Shown: piece by piece, positions 12,411 through 24,659 of the stretch
Layout: each line of letters starts with the position of its first letter
Position numbering within the stretch: position 1 is the first letter of the stretch
From: Phymatolithon calcareum
Lineage: Eukaryota; Rhodophyta; Florideophyceae; Hapalidiales
Assembly (NCBI GenBank): GCA_977006965.1
Contig: OZ345365.1
Coordinates: 124,001-188,000 of the forward strand
Direction of reading: 5' to 3'
Length of the DNA stretch: 64,000 nucleotides
Position numbers and translations under genes: made by a program
The notes under the pieces: model-generated
Database searches by the model: none
Told to the model about the DNA's origin: nothing
Seen by the model: the letters and a program-made list of their open reading frames with translations, nothing else

Positions 12411-12875
12411 CTATAATAGTCCGGGCATTCTGTTGGGCTCGGAGGTTCCGTGCCACGACATGCAACGTCTTCTATGCGCACATTTCTTTTCCTGTTCATC
12501 TTTTTCGTTCACTGTCAACTCATGTACTGTACGAGGGTTGTGTCGGACGGATACAGTCATCCGCCGCTTTGCAGGCTATTTTCCCTCCTTTCTGGACAGA
12601 ATTGGGAACTTTTACTGATTTCGCAGCGGCCGGATGGATATCGATAACTCAACTCTACATTACTAGACTTGCCGGTAACGACTGTGATGGTTAGTAAGGC
12701 GTTACCAAATAGCGTTACTAAGAGTTACCAAGTAGTTACCAGGGCGGTAACGTCAAAGGCCGCTGAGGTTACTAAATGGCTACTAGCCACGTTCAAGCAA
12801 ACTCGTTGACGTGGACATATACTGGAGATTACGATTTCTTTGTTGATGTCGTCGATCATGAATCATTTGGGCTAC
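12411..12875. other. Spacer, no gene recognised
   Basis: Short frames only. A region near 12680-12770 is rich in short GTTAC repeats (GTAACG, GTTACCA, AGTTACC). Confidence 0.4.
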
Positions 12876-13119
12876 TTTTTTTTGAATTTTGAATTTTTAT
12901 TAAACGCCCTCAGAAACACTCATAAGACTGTAAGGGAGATGCGTTTCAGATGCTACTACCTTGGTAGCTCCGTTACTCTGTTAAAGCCCGCAAAATCCGG
13001 GCTCGTTGCTATCGTCGTAGCCCTAGCTGCAAAAACCCTCCTCCAGAGAAGGTGGAGGGAAAAGCTTAGAGTCCACTTGTCCTGTTCGTAGGAATTTCAG
13101 CGTCGCCGTTCTATTTTGT
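12876..13119 (-). mobile_element. 3'-UTR-only copy of non-LTR retrotransposon family D
   Basis: The segment aligns base for base with the 3' untranslated end of the long element at 59.4-64 kb (59376-59606), including the tail read as GAATTCAAAA-like A-rich sequence on the minus strand. It stops a few bases after the position of the ORF2 stop codon, so it contains no coding sequence. It carries small insertions relative to the long copy (ACTCTG; ATCCGGGC). Confidence 0.9.
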
Positions 13120-14976
13120 ATCGCTTTTTTTCAGTCGAAAAAACAGAGTGTCTGAAGGATTTGCCGCAGTTCATGTGCTTCAAGAAGTCTCATTTGGGCT
13201 ACTGTGCGTAATGACATTGTGTGCGCTGGAACATATGCCGATTTGCTGAATGAGTGGCACAGGATCGCGCAACAGAACGGTACCAGTTCCAAACTGGGTC
13301 GTTTGTTTCTGAGCTCCTCACATCACTATGATATCATGAGAGGTCCTTGGGAAGACAAATCTTGAAGATGTTTCTTGGAGTCTGACAGCAATACAGAGTG
13401 TGCGGGAGTTCGAATGTTCACAGCACAAGAATCAGCGACGTGGGAAGTTCTTCGACGTCCACCTCTTCCACTATTGCACGGCACGGCCCCCCCCCGGCTC
13501 ATCCTGTTATTTCTTGCACGTGCACTCCGCCGCAGTCCTAGCACCGGGCGTTCTGTAGCCACCATCATGAATACCTAAAGAAATGCCATGTGGGTGGACT
13601 ACCTGTTGGGGACTAGGCGCACTCTAGGCGCAGTTGCGCGCGCAGAGATCCAAGTTCCTGGAATTCTGTCCCCGTGCTGAGTGCCTTTGGTATGTAGCAT
13701 ACTTTAAGTCTCCTTTTCGGAGGATGACGGATACATTATCTTGGCCAAGTGCATGCGGTCATCTCCTTCCGTACTGTACAGTCCCGGGTTCTCCGTTATA
13801 GGGCGTTCTAAAGTACGTCATGGTTACAATCTCCCAGCTTGGAGCGCTTTTCATGAATCGCTCAACAAAGCGACCCTGCACGCGATGTCTATAGAACACA
13901 ACGGTTTGGTGGATCGCGGAACGGGATGATCGCAATAAAAAAACGAGATCTCAACTGAATTGAACAATCTCACATTCGCGTGAACAGGACAGGACCAAGC
14001 TGTCCGATCCAGAGCTTGAACAGACTGAGTCCACTGCACCTACATTGTATTGATATTATGCTACAGTCAAGTGGGAACAAACTTCAACAAACATCCTATT
14101 GCACAGTTAAGAGATGACATGGGAGATTTTCATCTTCCACGTAGTTTGCGTCGCACACAATTTTGTTACTTTGTGCAGCTGTACAGACTCTGATATGATT
14201 CGGCACTTACTGAAAAAGCGTTCCAGGATAGACGATGATCATCGATCCCGGATCTGTTGCGGGAGGATGATCCTCGCCCGTCAAACGCGGCTTGTTTGAT
14301 CGTTAGTACAATTATCTGTAGGGTATGTCTTGTAATCTGTTTCTAACGTACTGTACGCTGAGATCGAATCTTCGAAACCCCTTCCATACGCCGTCCACCA
14401 CTTCCACTGCCACGGGTTTCATCCCATGATTGCTCTGTACAAGAAGTGCCGAGCCAGCTAGCGGTAACCAACGATATCTGAAGAGATGCCATCGTGGCCG
14501 TTTTCACTCCACATCGAGAGTCTCCTTTGTGCTTAGCACGCTCTCTATGTACACATTGTTTCCCAGTGTGTTGTCTACGGGCTCGACAAAAACAATTATT
14601 TTCTAGTTCCAGCAAGTTGACTTCGTTTTCCTCAGTCCCAGTGCATTTGTGGAGCTGGTTCATACATGAGGTAAGGTCCTAATCAGGACGTTACACTGCG
14701 TCATTATATCCCAACCCATCACCGGCAATACACCTCGCCATATAACCACAGATCTGAGTTTAGATTTTTTTCCTCATTACTCTGGCTCGTCGAGATTGCC
14801 ATTCATAGGCATTCACGTCTTCTTTCTCAGCTTGACGGTTTGGGAATGCATAGCGCTAACCAGTCTGAAGTCAACTCGTGTTTGAAAGTAATCACTATAA
14901 TGACAACCCGCGAATACTTCCTTCGGAAGGATGACTGATTAAACACGATACTACTTTTAGCTTTGCGAAGTGTTTA
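13120..14976. other. Gene-poor spacer
   Basis: Frames of 60-107 codons occur on both strands, but none shows a motif or coding pattern that I trust. A run of nine C at about 13490 is present. Confidence 0.4.
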
Positions 14977-15887
14977 TGGACATGATGATGATGATTGCTT
15001 TATTCCCCTGAGGGGCTAGCACGTCTAGAAGGCTTCATGCGACTCCACTTGCTGTGGTCGGAAGCGTCTTTTATGGACGATTCGATACTTTGGTTTGGGA
15101 TATCGCCAAGGAGAGAAGCATATGTTCTGGGTACGCATTGTAGCAGTATCCTGCGGACGAGCCTGTTCTCACCCGTGCGTAGAACATGTCCTAGCCATCC
15201 CCAGTGACGGTCCTTAATCCATTGTATCACCTCCTGTGAGGGCTCTCTTGCTTCTTCGGCTATCGTCCTTTTCGTCATCACGGCCAGCATCTTCGATACG
15301 GTACCGTTCAGTTTTTTCAGGACTGGTGTCGTTAGATTCCAGGATTCACATCCATACATCAAAGTCGATACGACCGAGGCTCTCCAGAGGCGTAAGCGAA
15401 GCGGGAGCGGTAGAGCCGTGTTCGTGAGTAGTCTATAGAGGCTTTTGAGGCATGATTTGGAAATTTCGATATGATAGGTAGTCGGCGTCATAGGGCCTGC
15501 TGCCCCTGACTGCATGGTGCCCAAGTACTTGAAATCTATAACATTTTCAAGAGTATTGGCTCCTATTTTCACCATTTCCATTTCGTTCAGCGCCGCGTCT
15601 TGCTTCTGACGGCGAACAATCTTGTCTGCCGCGGATCCGTGCCTGCTCGGCAACCTCGCCTTTGGGGCTGATATGACTCCCCATTCTTCTTCGTCCAGGC
15701 AGAGCGGCTCGCGCTCCTCCCCGTCAAAGTACTCTACTGATACTCTTTTCTCTGCTCGGTTATTCTTACCGAGAACTTGGCAGACGTGCCATTCATATCG
15801 CTCCATATCGTCCCATTTGCGCAGCGCTAGAATTGTTCCGACAGATGGGCATCCGTATTCGTCGATGGCTTCAATGTTTATGGACAT
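14977..15887 (-). mobile_element. LINE family E C-terminal fragment with (ATC)n tail
   Basis: This is an open frame of 295 codons from ATG 15887. Its second half is the region after the reverse transcriptase palm: NVIDFKYLGTM, the block RLWRASVVSTLMYGCESW and GWLGHVLR, as in L1/R2-type elements. The first 80 residues (VGTILALRKW, WHVCQV, VEYFDGEE, LDEEEW) look like a small Tudor-like barrel upstream of the thumb. The element ends with AATAAAGC and an (ATC)n microsatellite at 14977-14998 (read on the minus strand), a typical LINE tail. No YADD/FADD motif is present, so the copy is 5'-truncated and not autonomous. Confidence 0.8.
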
Positions 15888-16397
15888 CTATTTCCCAGCC
15901 GTTAAGCTGTAACTTCTCTAGTGGACGCTATGCGATTCAAAAGCACGTTGCAGTTGTTGGTCAAGCATCTATCGCTATAGAATTGGCGACCTGGCGCGCG
16001 ATCATCGGTCAAGCCTTGAAAGACGTTTGGCCTATTACAAATGTTTCCCGTTCGCGTCTTTGAAGTTTAGTCGGCACGTTGCGTTTTGCTAGCCCTCTTT
16101 TCGCATCTCTCTGCACTTGTTTCACTGCCTCAAGACGTGTAGCATGAACGGGAGATACACGAGGTTAATTTTTTCCGCGCGAGCATCGCGCCGAAATGCG
16201 TGTGAGTGCTGAGTTTCACATTACCGCGTTCGTCTGGACAGCGTACTGGACGTCCCTTTGTTCCCCTGCGTACGAACGAACGTTGTTATGCATGCAAGTT
16301 CAACGATACAAACACGCTGGCCGTTCATCTGAGACGTTAGTTCGGAATCGAGTTGACGGGGATTATTCCTGTTCTTTTTTCCCGTATTTTAGGTCGG
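15888..16397. other. Spacer, no gene recognised
   Basis: No conserved frame seen. The reverse transcriptase homology of the next element starts at about 16398. Confidence 0.4.
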
Positions 16398-18122
16398 TTT
16401 CGAATTGATTCTGGTTCTGTGGGAGACATGCGGGCGACTGAGGTGCCTCCCACGACAATGGCGGCAAGCAACACTTATTCCCCTCTACAAGAAAGGTCCA
16501 GCACACATTGCGGCAAACTACAGGCCTATCTCGCTACTGAGTCAGGTCAGGAAGATAATCGATTCCACCCTAGACTCATACATAAGGGATCACTACCGGT
16601 TTAACAGAGCACAACTGGGTTTTCAGAGAGACAAGAGCACATATTTGGCCATACTTCGCGCAAAGAATGCAATGCAAAATGGTCACCCGTTCGTTGCTGT
16701 ACTTGACTTGTCAGCAGCGTATGACAGCGTCCCGAGGGATATCCTCCTCGAGCGACTGAAGAAGAAGTTGCCGGAGCACATAAAAAAGATGTTATCTTAC
16801 CTGATGAAGCAGTCGTGGATTACCTCTGCAGGATATGAAACGAAAACAGGGTGCATTATCGATCGAGGTGTTCCGCAGGGCTCCCCGCTTAGTCCGTGCC
16901 TATATAAGAAATTCATGGATACGTTCGCCGAAGCCGCCGACCAAGTAACAAGAACAGTGTCTGACCGTCCAGCGCAGCTATTTGCGGATGACGTTCTTCT
17001 TCAGGCAAAGAATGCAAAAGGATTGCAAAAACTATTGAACATAGCCAAGAAGTGGGCAGCGTAGAACTCCATGAAATGGAACACAAAGCCAGGAAAGAGC
17101 GAGGTCCTTAAGTACAAAGGACTCCCAAAGAAGAAATTCTTCCTTGCAGGAAAAGAGCTGCGCCAGGCCTGGAGACTGTCCTACCTCGGGGATCAGTTTG
17201 AACAACAACGGAGTCACCGACGATACAGCAATCTCAAGAGTTCGGAATGCGATGGGATGCATGCAAAAACTCCGACAAATTGGCCTGAACGTCAGAGGAC
17301 TCCAATCAGCCACGTGCATCAGGATTTTCAAGTCGTTGATTCTCCCCAAATGGGAATATGCCATCCACCTGACCCCGATCACGAAACGACTACTATCGGC
17401 AATTGAAGCAGCAGAAGGTCTTTTCTACAGATACGTTTTCGGAAAATAAGCTGAGTATCGAAGGGAGAGGATGCGAGTGCTCTGCTGTCTCGCCAGCCCA
17501 CAGATGAGGAGAATGCACCAGGCTGAAAGGTTTGCCTTAAGCTTGGTAAGACGGAGGAAGTTCTTAGAGCTTTCAGAAGAATACCAGGGAAGAGAAGATG
17601 ATCTGGAAGACGTATCAAAGGATATTGGGTATCTCGGGGAAGAGGAATACCTTAAAGAAGCTCTGAAACAAGCGGAAGAAGGTATGGTGTCAAATAAGCG
17701 ACGCCTACAAGCAACAGTCAAAGTCTCGTCGTTTGAAGAAGAGGATCGGACAGTTAAAATCCCGATCGGCGTACCGAACGACCTACCAGGAGTGCTATAT
17801 ATAAGGGACAGAACTACGCGGTTGAGATGCCTGCGAGTCATTTTCAACAGAGTTCCTTTGTGGAGAAAATCCATTCTGGCGAAATACTTTGGGGCTGGTG
17901 CTGTGGTGGAGCTTATCGTGTTGCAACGTATACTACGGTCTATGAAGATGGACCAAGAAACGGAATATGAATGCAAAAGACTTCCTCGGACCCTCACAGG
18001 GAGAGAAATTCGAATTAAGGAGATATTAGAAGGAGAGTAGAGAGATGAGTATTGAAAACAGGGAGAAGCTGCCGTGTTACTCAATTTGAAGCTCCGGGAG
18101 CTTTTAAAATAAATCAACATAT
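16398..18122 (+). mobile_element. Non-LTR retrotransposon family B copy 1, RT with stops
   Basis: The reverse transcriptase domain begins at fingers (LIPLYKKG, NYRPISLLSQVRKII) and includes AVLDLSAAYDSVP, GVPQGSPLSP and the catalytic LFADDVLL ending at about 17000. Three lesions are visible: an in-frame TAG at 17062-17064, a one-base insertion near 17188 (confirmed by comparison with copy 2) and an in-frame TAA at 17447-17449. The C-terminal part (17471-18040) matches copy 2 at 40.2-40.7 kb. The 3' end has GGGAGCTTTTAAAATAAATC. The endonuclease and ORF1 are missing (5' truncation). Confidence 0.9.
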
Positions 18123-19598
18123 ATCCCCCCCATCATGTAGTTGGCTGAATCTTTCAGCTAACCCACAATTCCTTCTGTGGGTCCGCAGTATAATAATAAT
18201 AATACAATGGAAAAGCGAACACAGGTTTTCACAATACCTTGTCGCCGCGCAGACAATTAGGGAACCTTGGAGGTGGCATGGACTGGCTTCTGCGGAAAGA
18301 TATCAAAAAGAACTCCGTTGAATCACAAAAGGCACACAATTCAATAGCGGAAAAAATCAAAGCGGTAAATGAAGCAGAATCATCTCAAGACAAAAGATTA
18401 CCACGAGCTTCGATTGCATTCCACACGAATGATTTTCATCTTCCTTTCTGGTAGCCACTTAGCAATCAGCATTCTAACAAAAGCGATTTCAATGTACATT
18501 GCGAATGGCACTTTCGGCAGCACGAGTAGTCAAGCGAATACTACCAGAAAGCTTGTGTGGCATCGCCCTTGTCTTTGGACAGGTGCTGTGGTAAGAGAGG
18601 TCCAGGTTTGACTATTTCTCCAATCGAGGAGCAGAGAGCAAATAGCTACCGTAATGAACTGGATGGCTGCTAAATGTCCATACAGACGAAGCTCTATGCG
18701 TGGATTGACCAGTAAGAGCTTACTTGTGGGTGATGTGACGTAGCCAATGACTGAGACGCGGAGCACGTTTTCATCCTTGCGACTGTAGTGCAATGGAAAC
18801 TGCAAAACACCACAAACGAAGAAAAGACAAGAACGATATGGTTTATGGATAGGTAGCTGTTACAGAGCTTGGAAGTGTCTTGACCTCAAAGGCGGAAAGG
18901 AAGCGCTTTGGCATCAGTTGACGGAAGAGCTACGGTTTCGTGCAATGGTATACTTTCGGCCCCCGGTTTAGGATAGCTATCACGATTCACGACACTTACA
19001 TGAAGAGTCAGATAGGGGTATGCTCACTCGCGCGCCAAAGAAGATGCAATCGTAGATTGTATCGCACTGCTGCGCCAAGGAGTTTGCAAGGATAGTGTGC
19101 AACCTATTCAATGGGCGGGAAGAGCAGTGAACATTTAGCGCAGCGCTGTGGCGAGACAATCAACACAACGAACACCACAGCAAGCATCACGACGGAAGGT
19201 CAGGAGGTCGGCCTTCGTGCACTCGTCCGTCTAGGTTCGGACGACGTCAGCGGCCGCAAGCTCGCACTTTGGACAACAGGGTGGTCGGCCTGGCGGTGCA
19301 CGGTAAGCGCGAATATCGGATAAGAACGAAAACAAAGATAAGAGAAACAGGGGATTAGAATAACAATGGCATGTGCACCATACGGCAAGTAGTCAGAATA
19401 GACAACCAGGCGTTAATGCCGGGAAAAGAAGAAGGATTGAGAGTTTGAAGGGATCGCGCCAACCATCCCACAGGGTGGTTGACGTCACCAAACAGTAAGG
19501 GTCGCACACGAACTTATTCGCCTCTTTACTTTGGTGGGCGTTGACTCTAAGCATACATTGAGTGAAGCAAAAGGAAACGAACTGTTTAGCCGCTGAAG

Positions 19599-19635
19599 TG
19601 AAAGCTGAGTAGTCATGTTGACTACTCAGCTTTCA
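19599..19635. repeat. Palindrome, 17-bp arms, 3-base loop
   Basis: Perfect arms around TGT; the left arm begins TGAAAGCTGAGTAGTCA. No mobile-element end lies next to it. Confidence 0.9.
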
Positions 19636-19821
19636 ACATAATGTTGATCGGTCTGAGCCGATCTATCATTAGAAACCGCTGCTCAAACGAAAACCCCACA
19701 TGAGAACACACAAGCCACATCGTGGCTTCACAGCGAACGCAGAACCAAGCAATCGAATCAAAAAACCTGATTCACCCTCCTTTACTTTCGTTGGACGTCG
19801 TCGTGGTTTACATCATGTTTT

Positions 19822-19872
19822 GTTTAGATTCTAGCTTAGGTGATATGATATCACCTAAGCTAGAATCTAAAC
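19822..19872. repeat. 51-bp perfect palindrome, 1-base centre
   Basis: Two perfect 25-bp arms (left arm starts GTTTAGATTCTAGCTTAGG) flank a single G at 19847. Confidence 0.95.
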
Positions 19873-20638
19873 TCGCTTACAGTGCATGTGATGGAATTGC
19901 GTAATTCTAGGCTTTGAAGGGCCGAACTTCCATGAAATAGTGTCACACTGATACTGCAGTATACTGCAATATACTGCTATTGATAGCGTATTGAGCGCAT
20001 GGCATGTATTGCAGTACGTATTGGCGTATGGAATTTCTCGCCCACGGGCCGGTTCGATACGTGTTGGCATAGATTCTCTTTGCTGACGTGCTGCTTTCGG
20101 TCAATTGTGACACCCCCTTCCATTCCGGGAGTACGAACGCACCCAACCTCTCCCTCACGGTCATTTCGTACGACTTCGCGCATCGCCATGGATTCTGGCC
20201 CCAAACCGGAGCACATCGTCAAGGCACTCATGTCGAGGCATGATGACATCGAGAAGGACATTCAAGCGGACAAATTCCGTCGAGGCGTAAGCTGTTTCTT
20301 TTTTGCATTCCCACGCGATAATTTGTGCAAAAACACACCTCCGCTTGTATCTTTCCCGAAAGGTTATGGTTGGAGTACACCGTACTAGATATGTGACGAA
20401 TCGAGACGTATTGCTCACATGCCTGAACTGAACCAATTGAAGTAATCCGTGAATTGGCGACAGTCGTGAGAGACGAACAGTCCTACTCTAATAGACAAAC
20501 AAAACGACATTAGTGGGCACGACAGTGACTTGAGAAAACATTCAGGTCATTAAAGTTGATGTAAGCTCAGACAAATGATATCGTGTAGAATGGTATAATA
20601 TGCAATCTACAGCGTATCATACCGTGTAGATTGCATAA

Positions 20639-20677
20639 GATGTAGAATAGTATAATATTATTATACCATTCTACATC
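20639..20677. repeat. Near-perfect palindrome, 19-bp arms, 1-base centre
   Basis: Arms start GATGTAGAATAGTATAATA and differ at one position; the centre is the single base 20658. A further 11-12 bp inverted pair (TATGCAATCTAC / GTAGATTGCATA) lies just upstream at about 20599-20637. Confidence 0.85.
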
Positions 20678-20680
20678 ATG

Positions 20681-20718
20681 TCTTCGCTAGCCAGAAGATG
20701 ATCTTCTGGCAGCGAAGA
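20681..20718. repeat. Palindrome, 18-19 bp arms, 1-base centre
   Basis: TCTTCGCTAGCCAGAAGAT is followed by one G (20700) and then by its reverse complement with one base missing. It is adjacent to the previous palindrome. Confidence 0.85.
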
Positions 20719-21161
20719 TCAATATACAGTAGATAACCTATCTTGATCTAACGTAGTCTTCAGGCATCTGTATCTTCGCAATGACGAGATTTGAAAGAAT
20801 CGATACAATCCAGCGCTCACGTGGACGTCGGAGGAGGATGTATAGCAAGGAAAGCTCTTAATTTTCAAAGGATTTCGGATTGTCGATTAGCTTAAAGTAT
20901 TAATGGAAGATGACGATTGTTACAAATTGATTTGATCCACTACAGTACTGTACGGAAACTGTCCTCAGTGATTTCGTTTGGAAAATCCAGCGGCCGAGAC
21001 AGTTAATTTTTTCCGTAATTGAACTGCTGTGAGTTATGGACTCATCTTCTCATTACACGAAACCTCTCGATGAATTGGCCCTGTCAACATCCATTATTGT
21101 ACTTAACTCCCTTTCGCTCACCGTAACTACTTAGCTCACCCGGCACTTCAGCACCTCCAAC

Positions 21162-21905
21162 ATGGACATCCGGCGACCCCTTTTACTCTTTTTCTCCCTT
21201 TGCGGTCTTGTCTCGTTCTGTTCCGCATGTACGTGTATCCCTGTGGACCCAATTGTCCACTTCTACAAGCAGGTTAAGGAGGGTAGTCCGTACTCTCGAG
21301 TAGAAGTCTTGTCTGAGTCGGAGTTCTTCGGAGGCTCGAATTCTCCCTCAGTCTCACATGCCCCGTTTGTCTCGCCGTCCCCAGAACCCCAGCTCTCTCC
21401 GTTCGACAAGTTCTTCAACTACACGCTAAGAGTCACCAAAGTTTACGGCGCTTGTCCGGTCAAGTCACTTCCGCGCATTGTATATGGCATCAGCCTGCAG
21501 AGCGGCGCAATATGCGGCTTTCGGTTGCGAGTCGGTCAAACATACATTATTCCCGTGGCGCAGACAAAGGAAACGATCGATTTTGGATACTGCAGCGGAA
21601 TTCTAAATGAGAATGGCGGCGGTCGTGACGGTCTCTTCATAGATGTGCCTAAGGAATTCCTGGATTCCAGAAAGACTTGCTGTAAGGTAAGGAGTCGATA
21701 TGTACGGTTTTTGCGCACACGGAAAAGGTGCACTTGCGCTGGAACGAGGAAGAAGCGTTGCTCAGTTAAACCGTGCTGGACCGCGAAGCCTCCATGTGCT
21801 GAGGCTGTCAAGTGCCGCAATAATGATTGCGGGGGCTGTAAGGCGGAATGGTTTACAAAAGATGATGATCCAGCATGCAGACCGGAGGTACATAGTTTTT
21901 TCTGA
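21162..21905 (+). CDS. Secreted cysteine-rich protein with TIMP/netrin-like N-terminus
   Basis: The 247-codon frame begins with ATG 21162 and a clear signal peptide (LLLFFSLCGLVSFCSA). Cleavage would expose CTCIP, the Cys-x-Cys N-terminus typical of TIMP and netrin (NTR) domains. An NTR-like barrel plausibly spans residues 23-165 (FNYTLRVTKVYGACP; ICGFRLRVGQTYIIPVA). The C-terminal part is basic and rich in cysteine (CTCAGTRKKRC; CRNNDCGGCKAEWF). By analogy with TIMPs it would act outside the cell as a protease inhibitor or matrix protein, but that role is not shown here. GTAAGG at about 21686 could be a splice donor; the frame is open without splicing. A broken second copy of the 3' half lies at 33366-33610. 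Confidence 0.75.
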   Translation: MDIRRPLLLFFSLCGLVSFCSACTCIPVDPIVHFYKQVKEGSPYSRVEVLSESEFFGGSNSPSVSHAPFVSPSPEPQLSPFDKFFNYTLRVTKVYGACPVKSLPRIVYGISLQSGAICGFRLRVGQTYIIPVAQTKETIDFGYCSGILNENGGGRDGLFIDVPKEFLDSRKTCCKVRSRYVRFLRTRKRCTCAGTRKKRCSVKPCWTAKPPCAEAVKCRNNDCGGCKAEWFTKDDDPACRPEVHSFF

Positions 21906-22400
21906 GCAAACAAAACGCCGAATACAACATTCCATTCTCATTGATACAATCGCAAAAGACTCTGAATCACGAGAAAAACTGATGATTGCTTGTCACGTCG
22001 GTATGTAGTAAAAGATTCCGATAAGTTCTTCCTGATAGGGTTTTTCGTGGATTTTATGTCCTCCTCGGTATCCAGGGAGCAGCGCCCTTCGAGGGAGCTG
22101 CAAAAAAAGAAGATGAGTGAGAGACGCATCACTGATCGAGATACATTTCCGATGCCACATTATATAGTCAGATAACTTGATCTGAGTTTGTTTCCCAGAA
22201 GTCAATTCACTATGAACACTGGCATGCCTGCCTCTGGAGCACAACCGATGATCATACTATGAGGATCATGGTATGATCGGTCTAGCGATTCACTGACAAT
22301 ATCGTGCACGTACCCACCAATGAGCTGACCATTTTGTGCACACGTGGCTACTATTTGATATATTGGCAAAAAGTTTTGCCATGTATGGCAAAACTTATAA
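21906..22400 (+). repeat. 3' flank of the netrin-like gene, duplicated near 33.6-34.06 kb
   Basis: The sequence after the stop codon reappears beyond the fragment at 33366-33610, including GATGCCACATTATA, CAATGAGCTGACC and a GGCAAAA..TTTTGCC hairpin. The two loci are therefore segmental paralogues extending past the coding region. Confidence 0.75.
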
Positions 22401-23964
22401 TTCCCCCCATATCATAATCACAAAACATCAGCCAAAATTTTAGCTCCGTGTCGGCCACTGTCTCCACACGGTCCTGACCAATGGTCCCTTTGACGTTCAA
22501 CACGTGGAGATCGCAACGACTAGGCCAAACGGCCAGCTCATTGTGTGCGAGGCAGGCGGCGAGCATTGGCGTGATTTTACTCAGTTGACTGCCGATGGCA
22601 GGAGAGCTGGCCAAGCATCGAGTTTCTTCTGCTTAATGGACAACTGGACTACAGCTTGGGCACTCAGAATGCCAACGATCTGTCGAGTACCGTCGTCTGT
22701 GGAGCTGAAAAGATTCAAAAATTTGGTAAAAATAAGTGTAGCGCCAGGCTCCAAAGAACCCGACGCCACATGGGAGAGAAAAGCCCAAGAAAGGAGAGAG
22801 AAGAAAAGATCCGGAGAGACAAGACAAAAGAGGAGGAAAGAAAGACAAGCAACCAAAACCTCCAGGACACACAGACAGATTAAGCGTGTAGACGTCGGCG
22901 TCATCCTCCGGCGGCGACCTTGGCTTGGTCGTCGACCTTGAGACAGGCGCTCGAAAAGTGGACAGGGGCCTTGAGCGCGAATGTCACCGAACTGGCTTGT
23001 GCGGCGAAACGGTTGTGGTCAAGAAGGGTTGGGAAGTCACCGACTCCGCGTGGTCGAAGGGATTCACAGGCGTGACGCGTGTAAGATCCAAGCACTCGAG
23101 CCGAAGTCCATAAACCTCCGAGACAGGGACGACGTCATCCTCAGACGGCGACCTTGGCTTGGCCGTCGACCTTCGAACGAGCGCACGAAAAAGGGAACTT
23201 GAGCGCAGTTGTCTCCGTGCTGGCTTGCATGACGACGGTTGCGCACAAGAAGGTTAGGAAGAGCTCCGACTCCGCGTGTTCGAAGGGCCGTGCAGGCCAG
23301 GTACGAGCCGAGCATTCAAGCCGAAATCCAGAACTCCCCCACCTTCCTTTACTCAGCGGAAGGAACAAACTAGCTTATATACTACAACCTACGCAAAAGA
23401 CAGCGATGCAGCGCATAAACACACGAGAGACACGTGCCCGTATGGCCCATTAGATCACCTACTACGAACAGCATGACTATCGCGATCCAAGTTGTGCGGC
23501 GTACAGTCGCGAGAGGGAAAAGCGACCGCCTTGGGACAGCGACATAACACGGGCGCAACAATAAGCATGTGCGAATCTTCAATAATTTTGTGTTATCAGG
23601 CTCCCTTCATCGAAGCTCTATGCAGATGGTAAAAAAGATTTGTTCGAAGAAGCATTGAAACACTAGAGGATATCGCTGAATAAGCATGAATTAAAGAATC
23701 AATAGAGAGAATAAGAAAGCATGATAACCCTCATGTTTTTACTGCTGCTGCGCACAAATACCCAAAAGGGCGTCAAAGAGCTCAAAATCTGTCCGGCGTT
23801 CCTAGTGGCCGTGTTCAGGCCCCTCTGACGTCCCTGTTCTACAAACTGAGCACACCTTAACGTTCCTCGCGGGGATTCATCATGATTTCTCGAAAGAGAG
23901 ATTAAGAGGTGTCACCCACGGTCACAGGAGCCATTATGATGATGTCTTCTGCGAGCATGGCATG
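22401..23964. other. Spacer, no complete gene
   Basis: A purine-rich stretch at 22780-22880 (AGAGAGAAGAAAAGA-type) and a tandem repeat (listed separately) are the only structures noted. Minus-strand frames inside the tandem repeat are partly conserved between units (MLGSY.., VDDQAKVA / VDGQAKVA), so a small antisense coding sequence cannot be excluded. Confidence 0.4.
22892..23335. repeat. Two tandem units of about 220 bp
   Basis: Unit 1 (about 22892-23110) and unit 2 (about 23128-23335) share GGCGACCTTGGCTTGG, GTCGACCTT, the TTGAGCGC block and AGCCGAA near their ends, at roughly 75-80 percent by eye. Confidence 0.75.
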
Positions 23965-24018
23965 CCATGGATGGATGGATGGATTTCTGTTTTATTGAAG
24001 CTCCCTTTGTCAATTAGA
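23965..24018 (-). mobile_element. LINE family F 3' tail
   Basis: Read on the minus strand this is ATTGACAAAGGGAGCTTCAA, then TAAAACAGAAATCCATCCATC, the same 3' end as at 32.6 and 44.4 kb. It is very short and has a (CCAT)n tail. Confidence 0.8.
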
Positions 24019-24659
24019 ATTTTAGGACATATACTAGGATCTGTTCTGCCATCCCTTACTACCGAATGCGCAAACGACCGTATGAACCATCGCAGATTCC
24101 ACCACGCAAAAGGTTCTCGTGTGGAATGACTGGCCATTTTCCAAAATCATGCGGAAGCCCTAGCACTTTGCACATGGATGCCGTAAAGCGCAAAGAAGCC
24201 AAGAAAGTAGCGGGGAAAATAATCTTTAACCTCACGCAGAGTGAGTAGTAGATTTTTCAAAATGAGTAAAAGTTCTGCGTAATGGACGATGATTTTTAAT
24301 CTGACCCAGTGCAAGTAGTAGCCTTTGCAAGGTGAGTAGAAGACAGGAAGAACTTTATTGGATGCGTAGCGGAAGTTCTGAGTAATATCCTAAATTTCTA
24401 ATTTTGACCCTATGAAACTCCTAGATTGTGATATTCCTCAAAAAAATGATTATGTCCCCAGCGAATAGTGATTCAATGATGTGCATCCTCAATTTCAGTG
24501 AATGACATGGATCCCTCTGTCGTGTTTCACGGTTCGAAAAAGGAGGATCCGGGTGCTATAGACCTTTAGATGACGCAACAATGAATATTCATCTCGAGAG
24601 GAGCAGGGACGTTCAATAGAGACAGTACGAACGGCGCCCATGGTTCCTCAACAGTTTAT
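24019..24659. other. Spacer, no gene recognised
   Basis: Contains two imperfect repeats of about 60 bp around GAGTAGTAGATTTT / GCAAGTAGTAGCCTTT (24240-24330); nothing coding. Confidence 0.4.

Larger units (their letters stand above)
18123..21161. other. Gene-poor region with palindromes
   Basis: No complete gene is recognised. Two hairpins follow the LINE end at 18140-18175. One weak candidate first exon starts at ATG 20188 in a good context (GCCATGG), encodes MDSGPKPEHIVKALMSRHDD and continues for about 33 codons to a GTAAGC donor-like site at about 20286, but no continuation was found. A frame at 19111-19323 also ends in a donor-like GTAAGC. Both are unproven. Confidence 0.35.
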
